From Novosphingobium endophyticum (GTDB taxonomy: Bacteria > Pseudomonadota > Alphaproteobacteria > Sphingomonadales > Sphingomonadaceae), in assembly GCF_014640675.1 (NCBI RefSeq), contig NZ_BMHK01000029.1, forward strand, positions 1 to 45,755: a stretch of DNA of 45,755 bases, read 5' to 3'. The notes beneath the pieces were generated by a model that saw nothing but the letters and a program-made list of their open reading frames with translations, made no database searches and had not been told where the DNA came from. Made by a program: the position numbers and the translations under genes. Each line of letters starts with the position of its first letter. The stretch's first letter is position 1. This document shows, piece by piece, positions 23,175-31,181 of the stretch.

Positions 23175-23579
23175 ATGTCGCAGGCAACAATGGAAGAAGA
23201 AGCCAGGGGTTCTCGACAGTTGCAGCGCGGACGGCGTTCCGAGAGCCGCCTGCGCGTCCGTCTTCCTGTGAGGATGGAAACACGGACCGAAACCTCGCGC
23301 GTGATCCTGGTCGATCTGTCCACCACTGGTGCGCGCATACTGACCGAGAATCCGCCCAAGGTCGGCACGGAAGCGATGCTGCACTGGGGCAGGTACGAGG
23401 CGTTCGGTGAAGTCGTGTGGATCGAGGGCGTGCAATGCGGCATCGCTTTCCTCGATCCGATCTCGCCGCAAGACGTTCTGGAAACGCGTGAACTGGATGA
23501 TGCCGCCCACCTGCCGCAGGACAGGGAACTGCTGCGGCAGGCGGCGCGGCATTGGGTCGAGGGGACGACCCCGCGCTGA
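23175..23579 (+). CDS. PilZ-domain protein (probable c-di-GMP receptor)
   Basis: A 134-residue protein consisting largely of one PilZ domain. The c-di-GMP-binding elements are the basic RxxxR-type segment RGRRSESRLRVR and the strand motif VDLSTTGARIL (D-x-S-x-x-G). The domain runs on through GTEAMLHWGRYEAFGEVVW. The N-terminus is short and charged (MSQATMEEEARG); start codons at 23088, 23142 or 23190 are also in frame and no Shine-Dalgarno decides between them. Location next to a glycosyltransferase suggests control of polysaccharide output or motility by cyclic di-GMP, an inference from context. Confidence 0.85.
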   Translation: MSQATMEEEARGSRQLQRGRRSESRLRVRLPVRMETRTETSRVILVDLSTTGARILTENPPKVGTEAMLHWGRYEAFGEVVWIEGVQCGIAFLDPISPQDVLETRELDDAAHLPQDRELLRQAARHWVEGTTPR

Positions 23580-23620
23580 CCACGGGTGAAGACCGCTCCG
23601 TCTGTAAGGGGGGGTGGGGC

Positions 23621-24616
23621 TCAGACGGGAACGGGTGCGGTCAGCGAAACCTCCTGGAAATAGCGCGCCATGGCTTCGGCGGTCTGATCGTTCAGTTCGA
23701 TGAATGCGCGGCGGCGATCGCTGTCGTCGCAGACCCGGACAAACAGGCCCGTCTCCACCATCTGCCCAATCCAGCGCAGCGCCGTCGTCGGCGGCGCGCC
23801 CGATGCTATGCACAGTGAAGTAACCGAAACCCGCTTTCGCTCGACGCGCGCGGCCGTGAGATCGAGCAGCATTTCCCAGGCCGGGTCCGAAAACAGGTCT
23901 CCATCGAGGAACCGCGCACGCAACTGGCGCTGGCGGATGATGGCACGAACCAGTCGTGGATCGGGAAGCGGAGGCCGAGCCGGGCGCTTTCCGTGCCGGT
24001 CCTCAGGGGCATGCCCTGGCTGGACGCTGCTGCCGAACGAGAAGGCGGAAACAGATTCGTCGCATCTCGCGCCGCCATCGAGGGCCAGACCTTCCAGACG
24101 CCCGGCGATCTGGCCGACCTGTTCGGTCAGGCGCAGGAGCATCAGCCGGTCATCGTCCGACAATTCGCGCAAGCGCGACGCGGGAAATTCGGCCAGCACC
24201 CGCCCAAGCGCCAGAACCCGGTCGGCTCTGTCGGGGTCGACGAGCAGGGTCGGCGCCGACTGATCGAGGCACGCGAAGACTGGGTCGAGCGCGTCGATCG
24301 TGGTGGAAACAATCAGCCGCGTGCCGGCGCTGGCGGCATGAAGGTCCAGTTCGGAAAGCCCCGCGATCGTCCGGGCATCGACTTGTGGACAATCGACCAG
24401 CACCACGTCGCCCAGCGCCCGCGACGGCGCTTCGAGCAAATCCTCAAGCGGACCGGACGCATGGACCCGCAGCCCGGCTGCCATCGCGTCATCCCGCAGG
24501 CTGGCGCGAACATGCATCCGGTTGGCAAAGATCGTGAGCGAAACAGGCGCCCCCGCGACCGAGACGCGCCTGTTGTCGTAGGAAAAATCGCCTTCGAAGA
24601 CGTCCACTGCCGGCAT
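23621..24616 (-). CDS. Winged-helix (MarR-like) regulator with N-terminal receiver-like region
   Basis: A 331-residue protein. The C-terminal 110 residues are a MarR-like winged helix: LFSDPAWEMLLDLTAARVER, then SVTSLCIASGAPPTTALRWI as the recognition-helix region, then GLFVRVCDDSDRRRAFIELN as the wing (landmarks given in short pieces: WEMLLDLTAAR, APPTTALRW, DDSDRRRAF). This arrangement is recurrent in sphingomonads. The N-terminal half has an alpha/beta pattern (VVLVDCPQVDARTIAGLSEL, TRLIVSTTIDALDPVF) like a degenerate receiver domain without a clear phospho-acceptor. The ATG at 24616 has GGAG about 10 bases upstream. Target genes unknown; it has its own promoter. Confidence 0.8.
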   Translation of the reverse strand: MPAVDVFEGDFSYDNRRVSVAGAPVSLTIFANRMHVRASLRDDAMAAGLRVHASGPLEDLLEAPSRALGDVVLVDCPQVDARTIAGLSELDLHAASAGTRLIVSTTIDALDPVFACLDQSAPTLLVDPDRADRVLALGRVLAEFPASRLRELSDDDRLMLLRLTEQVGQIAGRLEGLALDGGARCDESVSAFSFGSSVQPGHAPEDRHGKRPARPPLPDPRLVRAIIRQRQLRARFLDGDLFSDPAWEMLLDLTAARVERKRVSVTSLCIASGAPPTTALRWIGQMVETGLFVRVCDDSDRRRAFIELNDQTAEAMARYFQEVSLTAPVPV

Positions 24617-24648
24617 CGCATCTGGGCTCCATGCTCTTGAATGAGAAC

Positions 24649-24677
24649 ATAATTGGAACAAGCTGCAGCCAAGTCAA
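24649..24677 (-). promoter_or_regulatory. Candidate promoter of the winged-helix regulator
   Basis: TTGACT (24672-24677), a 17-bp spacer and AATTAT (24649-24654) on the minus strand, in an AT-rich stretch between the hemH stop and the regulator gene. Predicted start near 24642, leader about 26 nt. Confidence 0.55.
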
Positions 24678-24700
24678 GGATGGAGCGGATTAACTTTCTG

Positions 24701-25720
24701 TCACCAGCCGGACAGTTCGCGCGAGACGAGCGCTTGCAGCATGGCCATCCCAACGGAGCTGTCGTTCAGGCAGGAAAGCACGGCAAAATGCTCGCCTCCC
24801 GCCGCTTCGAACACGTCGCGGCCCCGGATCGCCAGTTCCTCCAGTGTCTCGATGCAATCGGCGGAAAAACCGGGCGCGGCGACGGCCAGGCGGCGGGTGC
24901 CGGCTTTCCCTTCCCGCTCCAGAACGGTTTCGGTAGCCGGTTCGAGCCACCTGGCCCGGCCGAAGCGCGACTGGAAGCTGGTTTCGATGCGCATCTGCGG
25001 CAGGCGCGCGCCCAGCTTTTCGCCGAGCAGGCGGGCGGTCTTGCGGCAATGGCAATGGTAGGGATCGCCAAGGTGCAGTGTGCGTTCGGGCATGCCGTGA
25101 AAGGACAGGAGCAGCACTTCGGGGGTGAAGTCGAGCGCCTCGAGCTGGCGGACGACATCCGTTTCGAGCGCGTCGATATAGGTATCATCGCCGTAATAGG
25201 GCGGCAGGGTGCGCAGGGCCGGCTGCCAGCGCATCGCGCGCAGTGTCTCGCCCAGCTTGTCCACTACCGACGCCGTGGTCGCGGCCGAATATTGCGGATA
25301 GAGCGGCACGACGAGCAGCCGCTCGCAGCCTGCCTCCATCAGCGCGGCCAGCTTTGCGGGGATCGAGGGATTGCCATAGCGCATCGCCCAATCGACGCGT
25401 ATGCCCTCTCCGAGCAGGTCCTGCAGCTTGCGCGCCTGCGCCGCGGTGATGGCCGCGAGCGGCGAGCCCTCATCGGTCCAGACCTGCGCGTAGGCATGGG
25501 CCGACCGGGCGGGGCGCGTGCGCAGGATGATCCCGTGCAGGATCGGTTTCCAGGCGATGGCCGGAATCTCGATAACGCGCGGATCGGAAAGGAATTCTGC
25601 GAGATAGCGCCGCACGGCACCCGGCGTCGGCGCGTCCGGCGTGCCGAGATTGACCAGGAGCACGCCCACGCCGCCACTCGCGACCTCGGGATGATCGTTG
25701 GGCCTAGGGTCAGGATCCAT
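24701..25720 (-). CDS. hemH: Ferrochelatase
   Basis: A 339-residue enzyme inserting Fe2+ into protoporphyrin IX, the last step of haem synthesis. It begins the family core at GVLLVNLGTPDAPTP, has PLYPQYSAATTASV, and the catalytic His208 in LLLSFHGMPER; the C-terminal FSADCIETLEEL and SCLNDS motifs are in place. Its ATG shares one base with the stop of the upstream Mo-hydroxylase gene (TGATG), so translation is probably coupled. The window also encodes a di-haem cytochrome b561 at 35.4 kb that would use haem. Confidence 0.95.
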   Translation of the reverse strand: MDPDPRPNDHPEVASGGVGVLLVNLGTPDAPTPGAVRRYLAEFLSDPRVIEIPAIAWKPILHGIILRTRPARSAHAYAQVWTDEGSPLAAITAAQARKLQDLLGEGIRVDWAMRYGNPSIPAKLAALMEAGCERLLVVPLYPQYSAATTASVVDKLGETLRAMRWQPALRTLPPYYGDDTYIDALETDVVRQLEALDFTPEVLLLSFHGMPERTLHLGDPYHCHCRKTARLLGEKLGARLPQMRIETSFQSRFGRARWLEPATETVLEREGKAGTRRLAVAAPGFSADCIETLEELAIRGRDVFEAAGGEHFAVLSCLNDSSVGMAMLQALVSRELSGW

Positions 25721-27975
25721 CAGAGTTCCTCGGCAAAGAGCGGAAGGCGGCGGAAGCGGTATCCCGTCGCGGAAAACAGGGCATTGGCAATGGCGGGTGA
25801 AACCGCGGCGACACCAAGTTCGCCGGGGTCGGCGGGATCGGCATCGCTCTCGACGAACTCGACCTCGATCCCGGGGCTGTCGGCCAGCAGCGGCAGGCCC
25901 AGCTCGGCAAGGCGCACGGTGTCGGGACGCCCGCCGCTATAGCGGGTGCTGCAGCCGACGGTGAGGCCGAGGCCAAAGATCAGCCCGCCCTCGATCTGCT
26001 GGCGGGCAATGTCGAAGTTCACGATACGGCCGATGTCGGCGACGGCGCTCAGCTTCTCGACCCGCACGCCGCTTTCGTCGCGCCGGGCGCTGGCGACGAC
26101 GGCGATACGCCCGCCGCGCATGACATGGCAGGCAATGCCCTGGCCGCTGTTGTCGCTGCCTCCGCCCCATTCCGAAAGCGTCGCGACGCGCTGCAGGCAC
26201 TCGGCGAGGCGTGGGTCCTTGCCCAGCATCGCCATGCGGTATGACAGCGGCTCGCGCCCGGCCCGGTGCGCCAGTTCGTCGACAAAGGATTCGGTGAAAA
26301 AGGCGGTGTAGCCGTGGGAATTGCCGCGCATGCGCGCCGTCGGCAGGTCGATCCGCGCGGGGACGTGGTCAATGGCGACGCTGGGGATTCCGTAAGGCGG
26401 CACCGCGCCTTCAAGGGCGAGGGCGTCGGCCTCGCCGTCGACCGAGGCGATGGCATCCTGCGGTGTCTCGCCGCCGAAGAACCGGCGGCCGAATTCGCGC
26501 GCGGTCGGCGGCACGGCGATGCGCGCGCGCCAGCCTGCCACGCCGCCTTCGCTGTCGGTCCGCGCGGCCATGATGGCGGCGGCAGGCGCGCGGGGCAGGC
26601 CCGCCACCTGCTCCTGCTGCCGCGACCACGTGAGCTGCACGGGCTGGCCCAGTTCCCTTGCGAGGATGGCGGCCTCGACGGCATGGCCGAATTCCAGCCG
26701 GCGATCGAAGCTGCCGCCGATCGGCATCGGATAGATCACGACCTCACTGGCCTCGATTCCGACGGCCCGCGCGGCTGCCGCGCGCGCCAGCTCGGGCGCC
26801 TGGGTGCCGATCCAGAGTTCGAGCTTGCCATTCTCCAACCTCGCCGTCGCGCTGGCGGTCTCGACCGTGCAATGCACGGCCGGTGCGACCTCGTAACGAA
26901 GCTGCAACGGCAGCCCTCCCGTTACCGCGTCCATATCACCGCTGGCATGGATGCGTTCGGCCGCCCCCAGGCGGAGCGCCTCGTCGAGCGCGGTATCGAT
27001 CTGCATGCTGTCGGCGCCGCCCGCCACGCGGTAGCGCGGTTTCGCGCGCGTCAGGGCGGTATCGGCCGTCCACCAGTCCCGAGCGGCGGCGGCAACCCAG
27101 CCATCGTGCCGGACAAAGCGCAGAAAGCCGCGCATGCCAATGGCGGCGTCCTCGTCGACTTGCGTGACGCGGGCCGAGCCCAGCGGCGCGTGGCGGATCG
27201 AGGCGTGGACCATGCCTGGAAGACGCACGTCACTGGCGAAAGTCCAGGACCCGTCGACTTTCGAAGGCAGGTCGAGCCGGGGATAGGTGAGCCTTGCCCC
27301 CGGAGGAAAATCGCCCGGCGATTCCGCGGGAGGATTGGGGCGCAGCGGTGGCGGATCGGGCGGCGTGAACGTCACGGCCTCGCTTGCGAGCGCGCCGAAG
27401 GCAAGGCGCTTGTCCTCATGCGTCACGAAGCCGCCGCTCACCTGGCACTCTTCCCACGCAACGCTCCAGCGCGCGGCGGCGGCCTGCATCAACAGGGCGC
27501 GCGCGGAGGCTGCCGCCGCGCGCGAAGGCGCCTCGTAGGCCGCCAGCGCGCTGCCGTCCGCCGTCACGTTGAAGCGGCTGTCCCGCGCCCAGCGGCGGGT
27601 TATGGCGCTGTCGGGCTCATCGGCGAGTCCGGGGAACACCGGCATCCACAGCGGCGCCCAGCGCGCGGCGAGCACCGGATTGGCATGGAGTTCGCTCGGC
27701 GGTACCGGCTCCACCGCCACCTGCCGCCAGTCCGCGCCGAGCTCGTAGGCGACGATCTGCGGAAGCAGCGTGGTCACGCCCTGACCCATCTCGACCTGCG
27801 GAACGGCGACCGAGATCACGCCGTCCGCGGCGATCTTGATCCAGGCATCGAAGGCGTATTCGTCTCGCCCCGGCGAAAGCGGCAGGGGAAAGTGGCGGGG
27901 GCGCAGGAGGTAACCGATGGCGAGGCCGCCACCAGCCAAGGCGCCGATCAGGATGCCCCGGCGCGTGATCGCCAT
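25720..27975 (-). CDS. Molybdenum hydroxylase large subunit (isoquinoline 1-oxidoreductase beta-like), orphan
   Basis: A 751-residue member of the xanthine oxidase family that binds the molybdenum-cytosine-dinucleotide-type cofactor. It has a Tat-like leader (TRRGILIGALAGGG). Landmarks are VPQVEMGQGVTTLLPQIVAYELG, the TYPRLDLPSKVDGSW junction, IGGSFDRRLEFGHAVEAAIL and the C-terminal GELGVAAVSPAIANALF, whose Glu corresponds to the conserved catalytic glutamate (short landmarks: VEMGQGVTTL, IGGSFDRR, GELGVAAVSP). The usual partner, a small [2Fe-2S] subunit of about 150 residues, is absent from the neighbourhood. Instead the gene sits between mrp and hemH with 1-nt overlaps on both sides. Substrate unknown; periplasmic location is inferred. 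Confidence 0.88.
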   Translation of the reverse strand: MAITRRGILIGALAGGGLAIGYLLRPRHFPLPLSPGRDEYAFDAWIKIAADGVISVAVPQVEMGQGVTTLLPQIVAYELGADWRQVAVEPVPPSELHANPVLAARWAPLWMPVFPGLADEPDSAITRRWARDSRFNVTADGSALAAYEAPSRAAAASARALLMQAAAARWSVAWEECQVSGGFVTHEDKRLAFGALASEAVTFTPPDPPPLRPNPPAESPGDFPPGARLTYPRLDLPSKVDGSWTFASDVRLPGMVHASIRHAPLGSARVTQVDEDAAIGMRGFLRFVRHDGWVAAAARDWWTADTALTRAKPRYRVAGGADSMQIDTALDEALRLGAAERIHASGDMDAVTGGLPLQLRYEVAPAVHCTVETASATARLENGKLELWIGTQAPELARAAAARAVGIEASEVVIYPMPIGGSFDRRLEFGHAVEAAILARELGQPVQLTWSRQQEQVAGLPRAPAAAIMAARTDSEGGVAGWRARIAVPPTAREFGRRFFGGETPQDAIASVDGEADALALEGAVPPYGIPSVAIDHVPARIDLPTARMRGNSHGYTAFFTESFVDELAHRAGREPLSYRMAMLGKDPRLAECLQRVATLSEWGGGSDNSGQGIACHVMRGGRIAVVASARRDESGVRVEKLSAVADIGRIVNFDIARQQIEGGLIFGLGLTVGCSTRYSGGRPDTVRLAELGLPLLADSPGIEVEFVESDADPADPGELGVAAVSPAIANALFSATGYRFRRLPLFAEEL

Positions 27976-28952
27976 CAGCCGTCGGCCTTGCCGCCGAGCC
28001 AATCGGAGATCTTGCGCGCGAGGTCGGCGAAAGCCTCCGCCTGCGGTCCCTCTCCGGCTGCCGGCGGGGTACCGGCGTCGCTCTCGCGCCGGATCGCGAT
28101 GTCGAGCGGGATGCGGCCTAGGAAGGGCATTCCCATGGTCCTGGCGGCGGCTTCCGCTCCGCCTGTGCCGAAGGGTTCGCTGACCTCGCCGCAATGGGGG
28201 CAGGCGTATCCCGCCATGTTCTCGACGACGCCAATGACCGGTGTGCCGCCCTTCTCGAACAGTTCGGCGGCGCGCATGGCATCCATCAAGGCAAGATCCT
28301 GCGGCGTGGATACGATCACTGCCCCGGCCGGCTTGAACTTCTGCATCATGGTGAGCTGGATGTCGCCCGTGCCTGGCGGCAGGTCGACGACCAGGATTTC
28401 CGCGCCTTCCCAGTGCCCCTCGAGCAATTGGGTCAGTGCGCCGGACGCCATCGGCCCGCGCCAGGCGATGGCCTGGCCCGGATCGGACAAGTGCGCCATC
28501 GAGAGCACGGGCACGCCCCAGGGGCTCGCGACGGGAACGAGCTTCTGGTCATGCGCCACCGGACGCTTGCCCTCGGTACCCAGCAGGCGCGCCTGCGACG
28601 GGCCGTAGATATCGGCATCGACCAGGCCGACCTTGTGCCCCTGCCGCGCCAGCGCAACGGCAAGGTTGGTCGCCAGCGTCGACTTGCCGACACCGCCCTT
28701 GCCCGAACCGACCGCGATGATCCTGCGCTCGACCTTGTCGGCCATCATCGCGACGCGCACTTCGGCAACACCCGGTGCGCCCTGCAATGCCTGCCTTGCC
28801 GAGGCTTCCAGCCGGTCGCGCTCCGCTGCCGCCAGTCCCGTGGCGTCCATCACCAGCGTTGCCCGGCCCTCTGTCAGCCGCAGCGATTGCAGCCGCGCGG
28901 TCGCTTCGCGCGGCAGCAGGCCCTTCAGCCCTTCGGCTCCGTTGTCCGTCAT
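27975..28952 (-). CDS. mrp: Iron-sulfur cluster carrier protein Mrp/ApbC
   Basis: A 325-residue P-loop ATPase of the Mrp/Nbp35 group that delivers Fe-S clusters to apoproteins. An N-terminal DUF59-like segment (residues about 1-70) precedes the deviant Walker A GSGKGGVGKST (82-92). Walker B lies at VVDLPPGTGD, and the cluster-bridging CPHC (Cys251, Cys254) is intact. The ATG at 28952 is fixed by GGAGGAGG 2-9 bases upstream; the frame is open to 29018. Its stop overlaps the Mo-hydroxylase start by one base, suggesting that cluster delivery and the molybdoenzyme are linked. Divergent from hflK (101 bp). Confidence 0.94.
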   Translation of the reverse strand: MTDNGAEGLKGLLPREATARLQSLRLTEGRATLVMDATGLAAAERDRLEASARQALQGAPGVAEVRVAMMADKVERRIIAVGSGKGGVGKSTLATNLAVALARQGHKVGLVDADIYGPSQARLLGTEGKRPVAHDQKLVPVASPWGVPVLSMAHLSDPGQAIAWRGPMASGALTQLLEGHWEGAEILVVDLPPGTGDIQLTMMQKFKPAGAVIVSTPQDLALMDAMRAAELFEKGGTPVIGVVENMAGYACPHCGEVSEPFGTGGAEAAARTMGMPFLGRIPLDIAIRRESDAGTPPAAGEGPQAEAFADLARKISDWLGGKADG

Positions 28953-29053
28953 GCCTCCTCCGTTGTGATATCTCGCCGCTGAGGTGGCGTGCTGGAGGAA
29001 AAAGGGCAAGAGAGGCACTGTTTTTGTCGGGATAGGGTACCTATAGATAGGCC

Positions 29054-30250
29054 ATGAACACGATTAGTGGTGCAATCGCACGCATGAACGCGCTCTGGGG
29101 TCTCGCCATGGCCGGACGCCGCAGCCCCTGGGGCGGCGGAGATGCGGGGGGCGACAAGGGCGACGATGATGCCTCGGGCGAGGATGGGCAGGACGGCGAC
29201 GGCAAGGGCGACAAGCCCCAGGACCGGCGCGGCCCGCGCAATCCGTGGTTGCCGAGCGGGGATGCGCCGCCGCGCCGCTCGGCGAGCATAGAAGACATAT
29301 TCCGCAGCCGCGATCCGCGCCGTCCCGGCGGCGGGTCAGGAGGGCCAGGCGGCGGATTTCCCGGCCTGCCTCAGCGCCCCGACGGCAAATCCTGGCTGCC
29401 GATCGGTATCGGCGCGGCGGTGCTGGCCCTCGTTGTGCTTTCCAGCGTTCACATGATCGGCCCGAAGGAACAGGGCCTGGTAACGCTGTTCGGCAAGTAT
29501 TCCCGCACCATCGATTCGGGCGTCAACTTCACGGCGCCCTGGCCGATCGAACAGGTTGATGTCGAGGATGTGCGCAGCTTCACGGTCGATGCGATTCCGG
29601 AAGGCGAGAATGAAAAGCTGATGCTGACGAGCGACAAGAACCTCGTCGACCTCAGTTATCTCGTGCGCTGGAACATCAACGACCTGAAGGACTACAAGTT
29701 CCGCCTGGCCGATCCCAAGGAAAGCGTGCGCGAAGTGGCGGAAGCCGCGATGCGCGCATCGATCGCACAGATATCCCTCAACGATGCGCTTTCGGGTTCC
29801 GGCCGCGCGCAAGTCGAGGAGGACGTTCGCAATCGCATGCAGCGCATCCTCGACTATTACAAGGCGGGCGTCGCGATCCAGGGTGTGGAGATCAAGAAGG
29901 CGGACCCGCCGGCCAAGGTCGTCTCCGCTTTCCAGCAAGTGACAGTCGCCCAGCAGGAAGCCGAGCGCGACCGCTCCGAAGCGCGTGCCTGGGCACAGCA
30001 GCTGCTCGCCCGCGCAGAGGGCGACGCGGAGTCCTTCGAGAAAGTCTACGAACAGTACAAGCTGGCTCCCGAAGTCACGAAACGACGAATGTATTACGAA
30101 ACCATGGAACGCGTGCTGCGCGACAACGACACCGTGATTTCCGCCGCTGATGGGGTGACACCTTACCTGCCGCTGTCCGAAGTGAGGAAGCGGACGCCGG
30201 ACAATACTGCCGCCCCCGTTCCCGATGCGACCGCGAGTGGAGGCCAGTGA
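29054..30250 (+). CDS. hflK: FtsH protease modulator HflK
   Basis: A 398-residue membrane protein of the SPFH/prohibitin family. The N-terminus is cytoplasmic and Gly/Asp-rich (GGGDAGGDKGDDD). A single membrane helix (WLPIGIGAAVLALVVLSS, about residues 115-132) precedes the SPFH domain starting GPKEQGLVTLFG. With HflC it forms the large periplasmic cage around FtsH, tempering its proteolysis of membrane proteins. Starts at 29084 and 29108 are possible alternatives. A TATAGA at 29042-29047 immediately precedes the ATG without a good -35 box. hflC follows with a 1-nt overlap. Confidence 0.94.
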   Translation: MNTISGAIARMNALWGLAMAGRRSPWGGGDAGGDKGDDDASGEDGQDGDGKGDKPQDRRGPRNPWLPSGDAPPRRSASIEDIFRSRDPRRPGGGSGGPGGGFPGLPQRPDGKSWLPIGIGAAVLALVVLSSVHMIGPKEQGLVTLFGKYSRTIDSGVNFTAPWPIEQVDVEDVRSFTVDAIPEGENEKLMLTSDKNLVDLSYLVRWNINDLKDYKFRLADPKESVREVAEAAMRASIAQISLNDALSGSGRAQVEEDVRNRMQRILDYYKAGVAIQGVEIKKADPPAKVVSAFQQVTVAQQEAERDRSEARAWAQQLLARAEGDAESFEKVYEQYKLAPEVTKRRMYYETMERVLRDNDTVISAADGVTPYLPLSEVRKRTPDNTAAPVPDATASGGQ

Positions 30251-31089
30251 TGTCGAACCTCTGGCAGAACTACAGGGCGTTCTGGATCGCCGCCGGGGTC
30301 ATCGTCATCGCTCTGATGATGAGCGTGATCATCGTGCCCGAGAGCGAGCAGGCCGTGATCATCCGCACCGGCAAACCGATCGACGTCTACAACCGCTATG
30401 ATCCCAAAGCCGCTTACGGCCAGACCGATTCCGGCATCCATTTCCGGCTGCCGTTCATCGATCAGGTGCAGCGCATCGACAAACGCCTGCTTTCGGTCGA
30501 CATGCAGCAGCAGCAGGTGCTCTCGACCGATCAGGACCGCCTGATCGTGGATGCCTATGCCCGCTACCGGATCATCGATCCGATCAGGATGGTCCAGAGT
30601 GCCGGCACGACCGAGCGTGTCACCCAGCAGCTCGAGCCGATCCTGTCGTCGGTCCTGCGCCAGGAACTGGGCAAGCGGACGTTCCAGTCGCTGCTGACCG
30701 CAGAACGCGGCCGGGCCATGGAGAACATCCGCGACGGCCTCGACCGCGAGGCGCGCGAATACGGTGCCCAGGTGGTCGATGTGCGGATCAAGCGCGCCGA
30801 CCTGCCCGAAGGGGCGCTCGCGAGCGCGTTTACCCGCATGGAAGCCGCGCGGCAGGAGGAAGCCAAGACGATCACGGCGCAGGGGCAGATGGACGCACAG
30901 ATCATCCGCGCCGATGCCGAAGGCCGCGCGGCCAAGATCTATGCCACGAGTTTCGGACAGGATCCCCGGTTCTACGACTTCTACCGGGCCATGCAGAGCT
31001 ACGACTTCTCCTTTGCCAAGGACCAGTCCGGCAAAACCATTTTGATTTCGCCGGACAATGCCTATCTGAAGCACTTCAAGGAGCCGTGA
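30250..31089 (+). CDS. hflC: FtsH protease modulator HflC
   Basis: A 279-residue partner of HflK. The membrane anchor lies near the N-terminus (FWIAAGVIVIALMMSVIIV, about residues 10-28), followed by the SPFH domain (PESEQAVIIRTGKPIDVY). The C-terminal helices include RMEAARQEEAKTITAQGQMD and the family motif DPRFYDFYRAMQSY. The ATG at 30250 overlaps the hflK TGA (TGATG), so stoichiometric coupled translation is expected. degP follows 92 bp later on the same strand, with a weak GGCCC/GGGCC dyad (31095-31108) in the gap. Confidence 0.95.
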   Translation: MSNLWQNYRAFWIAAGVIVIALMMSVIIVPESEQAVIIRTGKPIDVYNRYDPKAAYGQTDSGIHFRLPFIDQVQRIDKRLLSVDMQQQQVLSTDQDRLIVDAYARYRIIDPIRMVQSAGTTERVTQQLEPILSSVLRQELGKRTFQSLLTAERGRAMENIRDGLDREAREYGAQVVDVRIKRADLPEGALASAFTRMEAARQEEAKTITAQGQMDAQIIRADAEGRAAKIYATSFGQDPRFYDFYRAMQSYDFSFAKDQSGKTILISPDNAYLKHFKEP

Positions 31090-31181
31090 TCGCCGGCCCC
31101 GAAGGGCCAGAATGGCGGAAATCGGGCATTATTCAATTCCGGTTAAGCTGCAGGAGCTTCAATCGGGCGGGGGCCGGTTGA

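Noticed and set aside
26266..28608. A 780-residue plus-strand open frame antisense to the Mo-hydroxylase and mrp
   Set aside because: Opposite strand of two clear families; no motif of its own.
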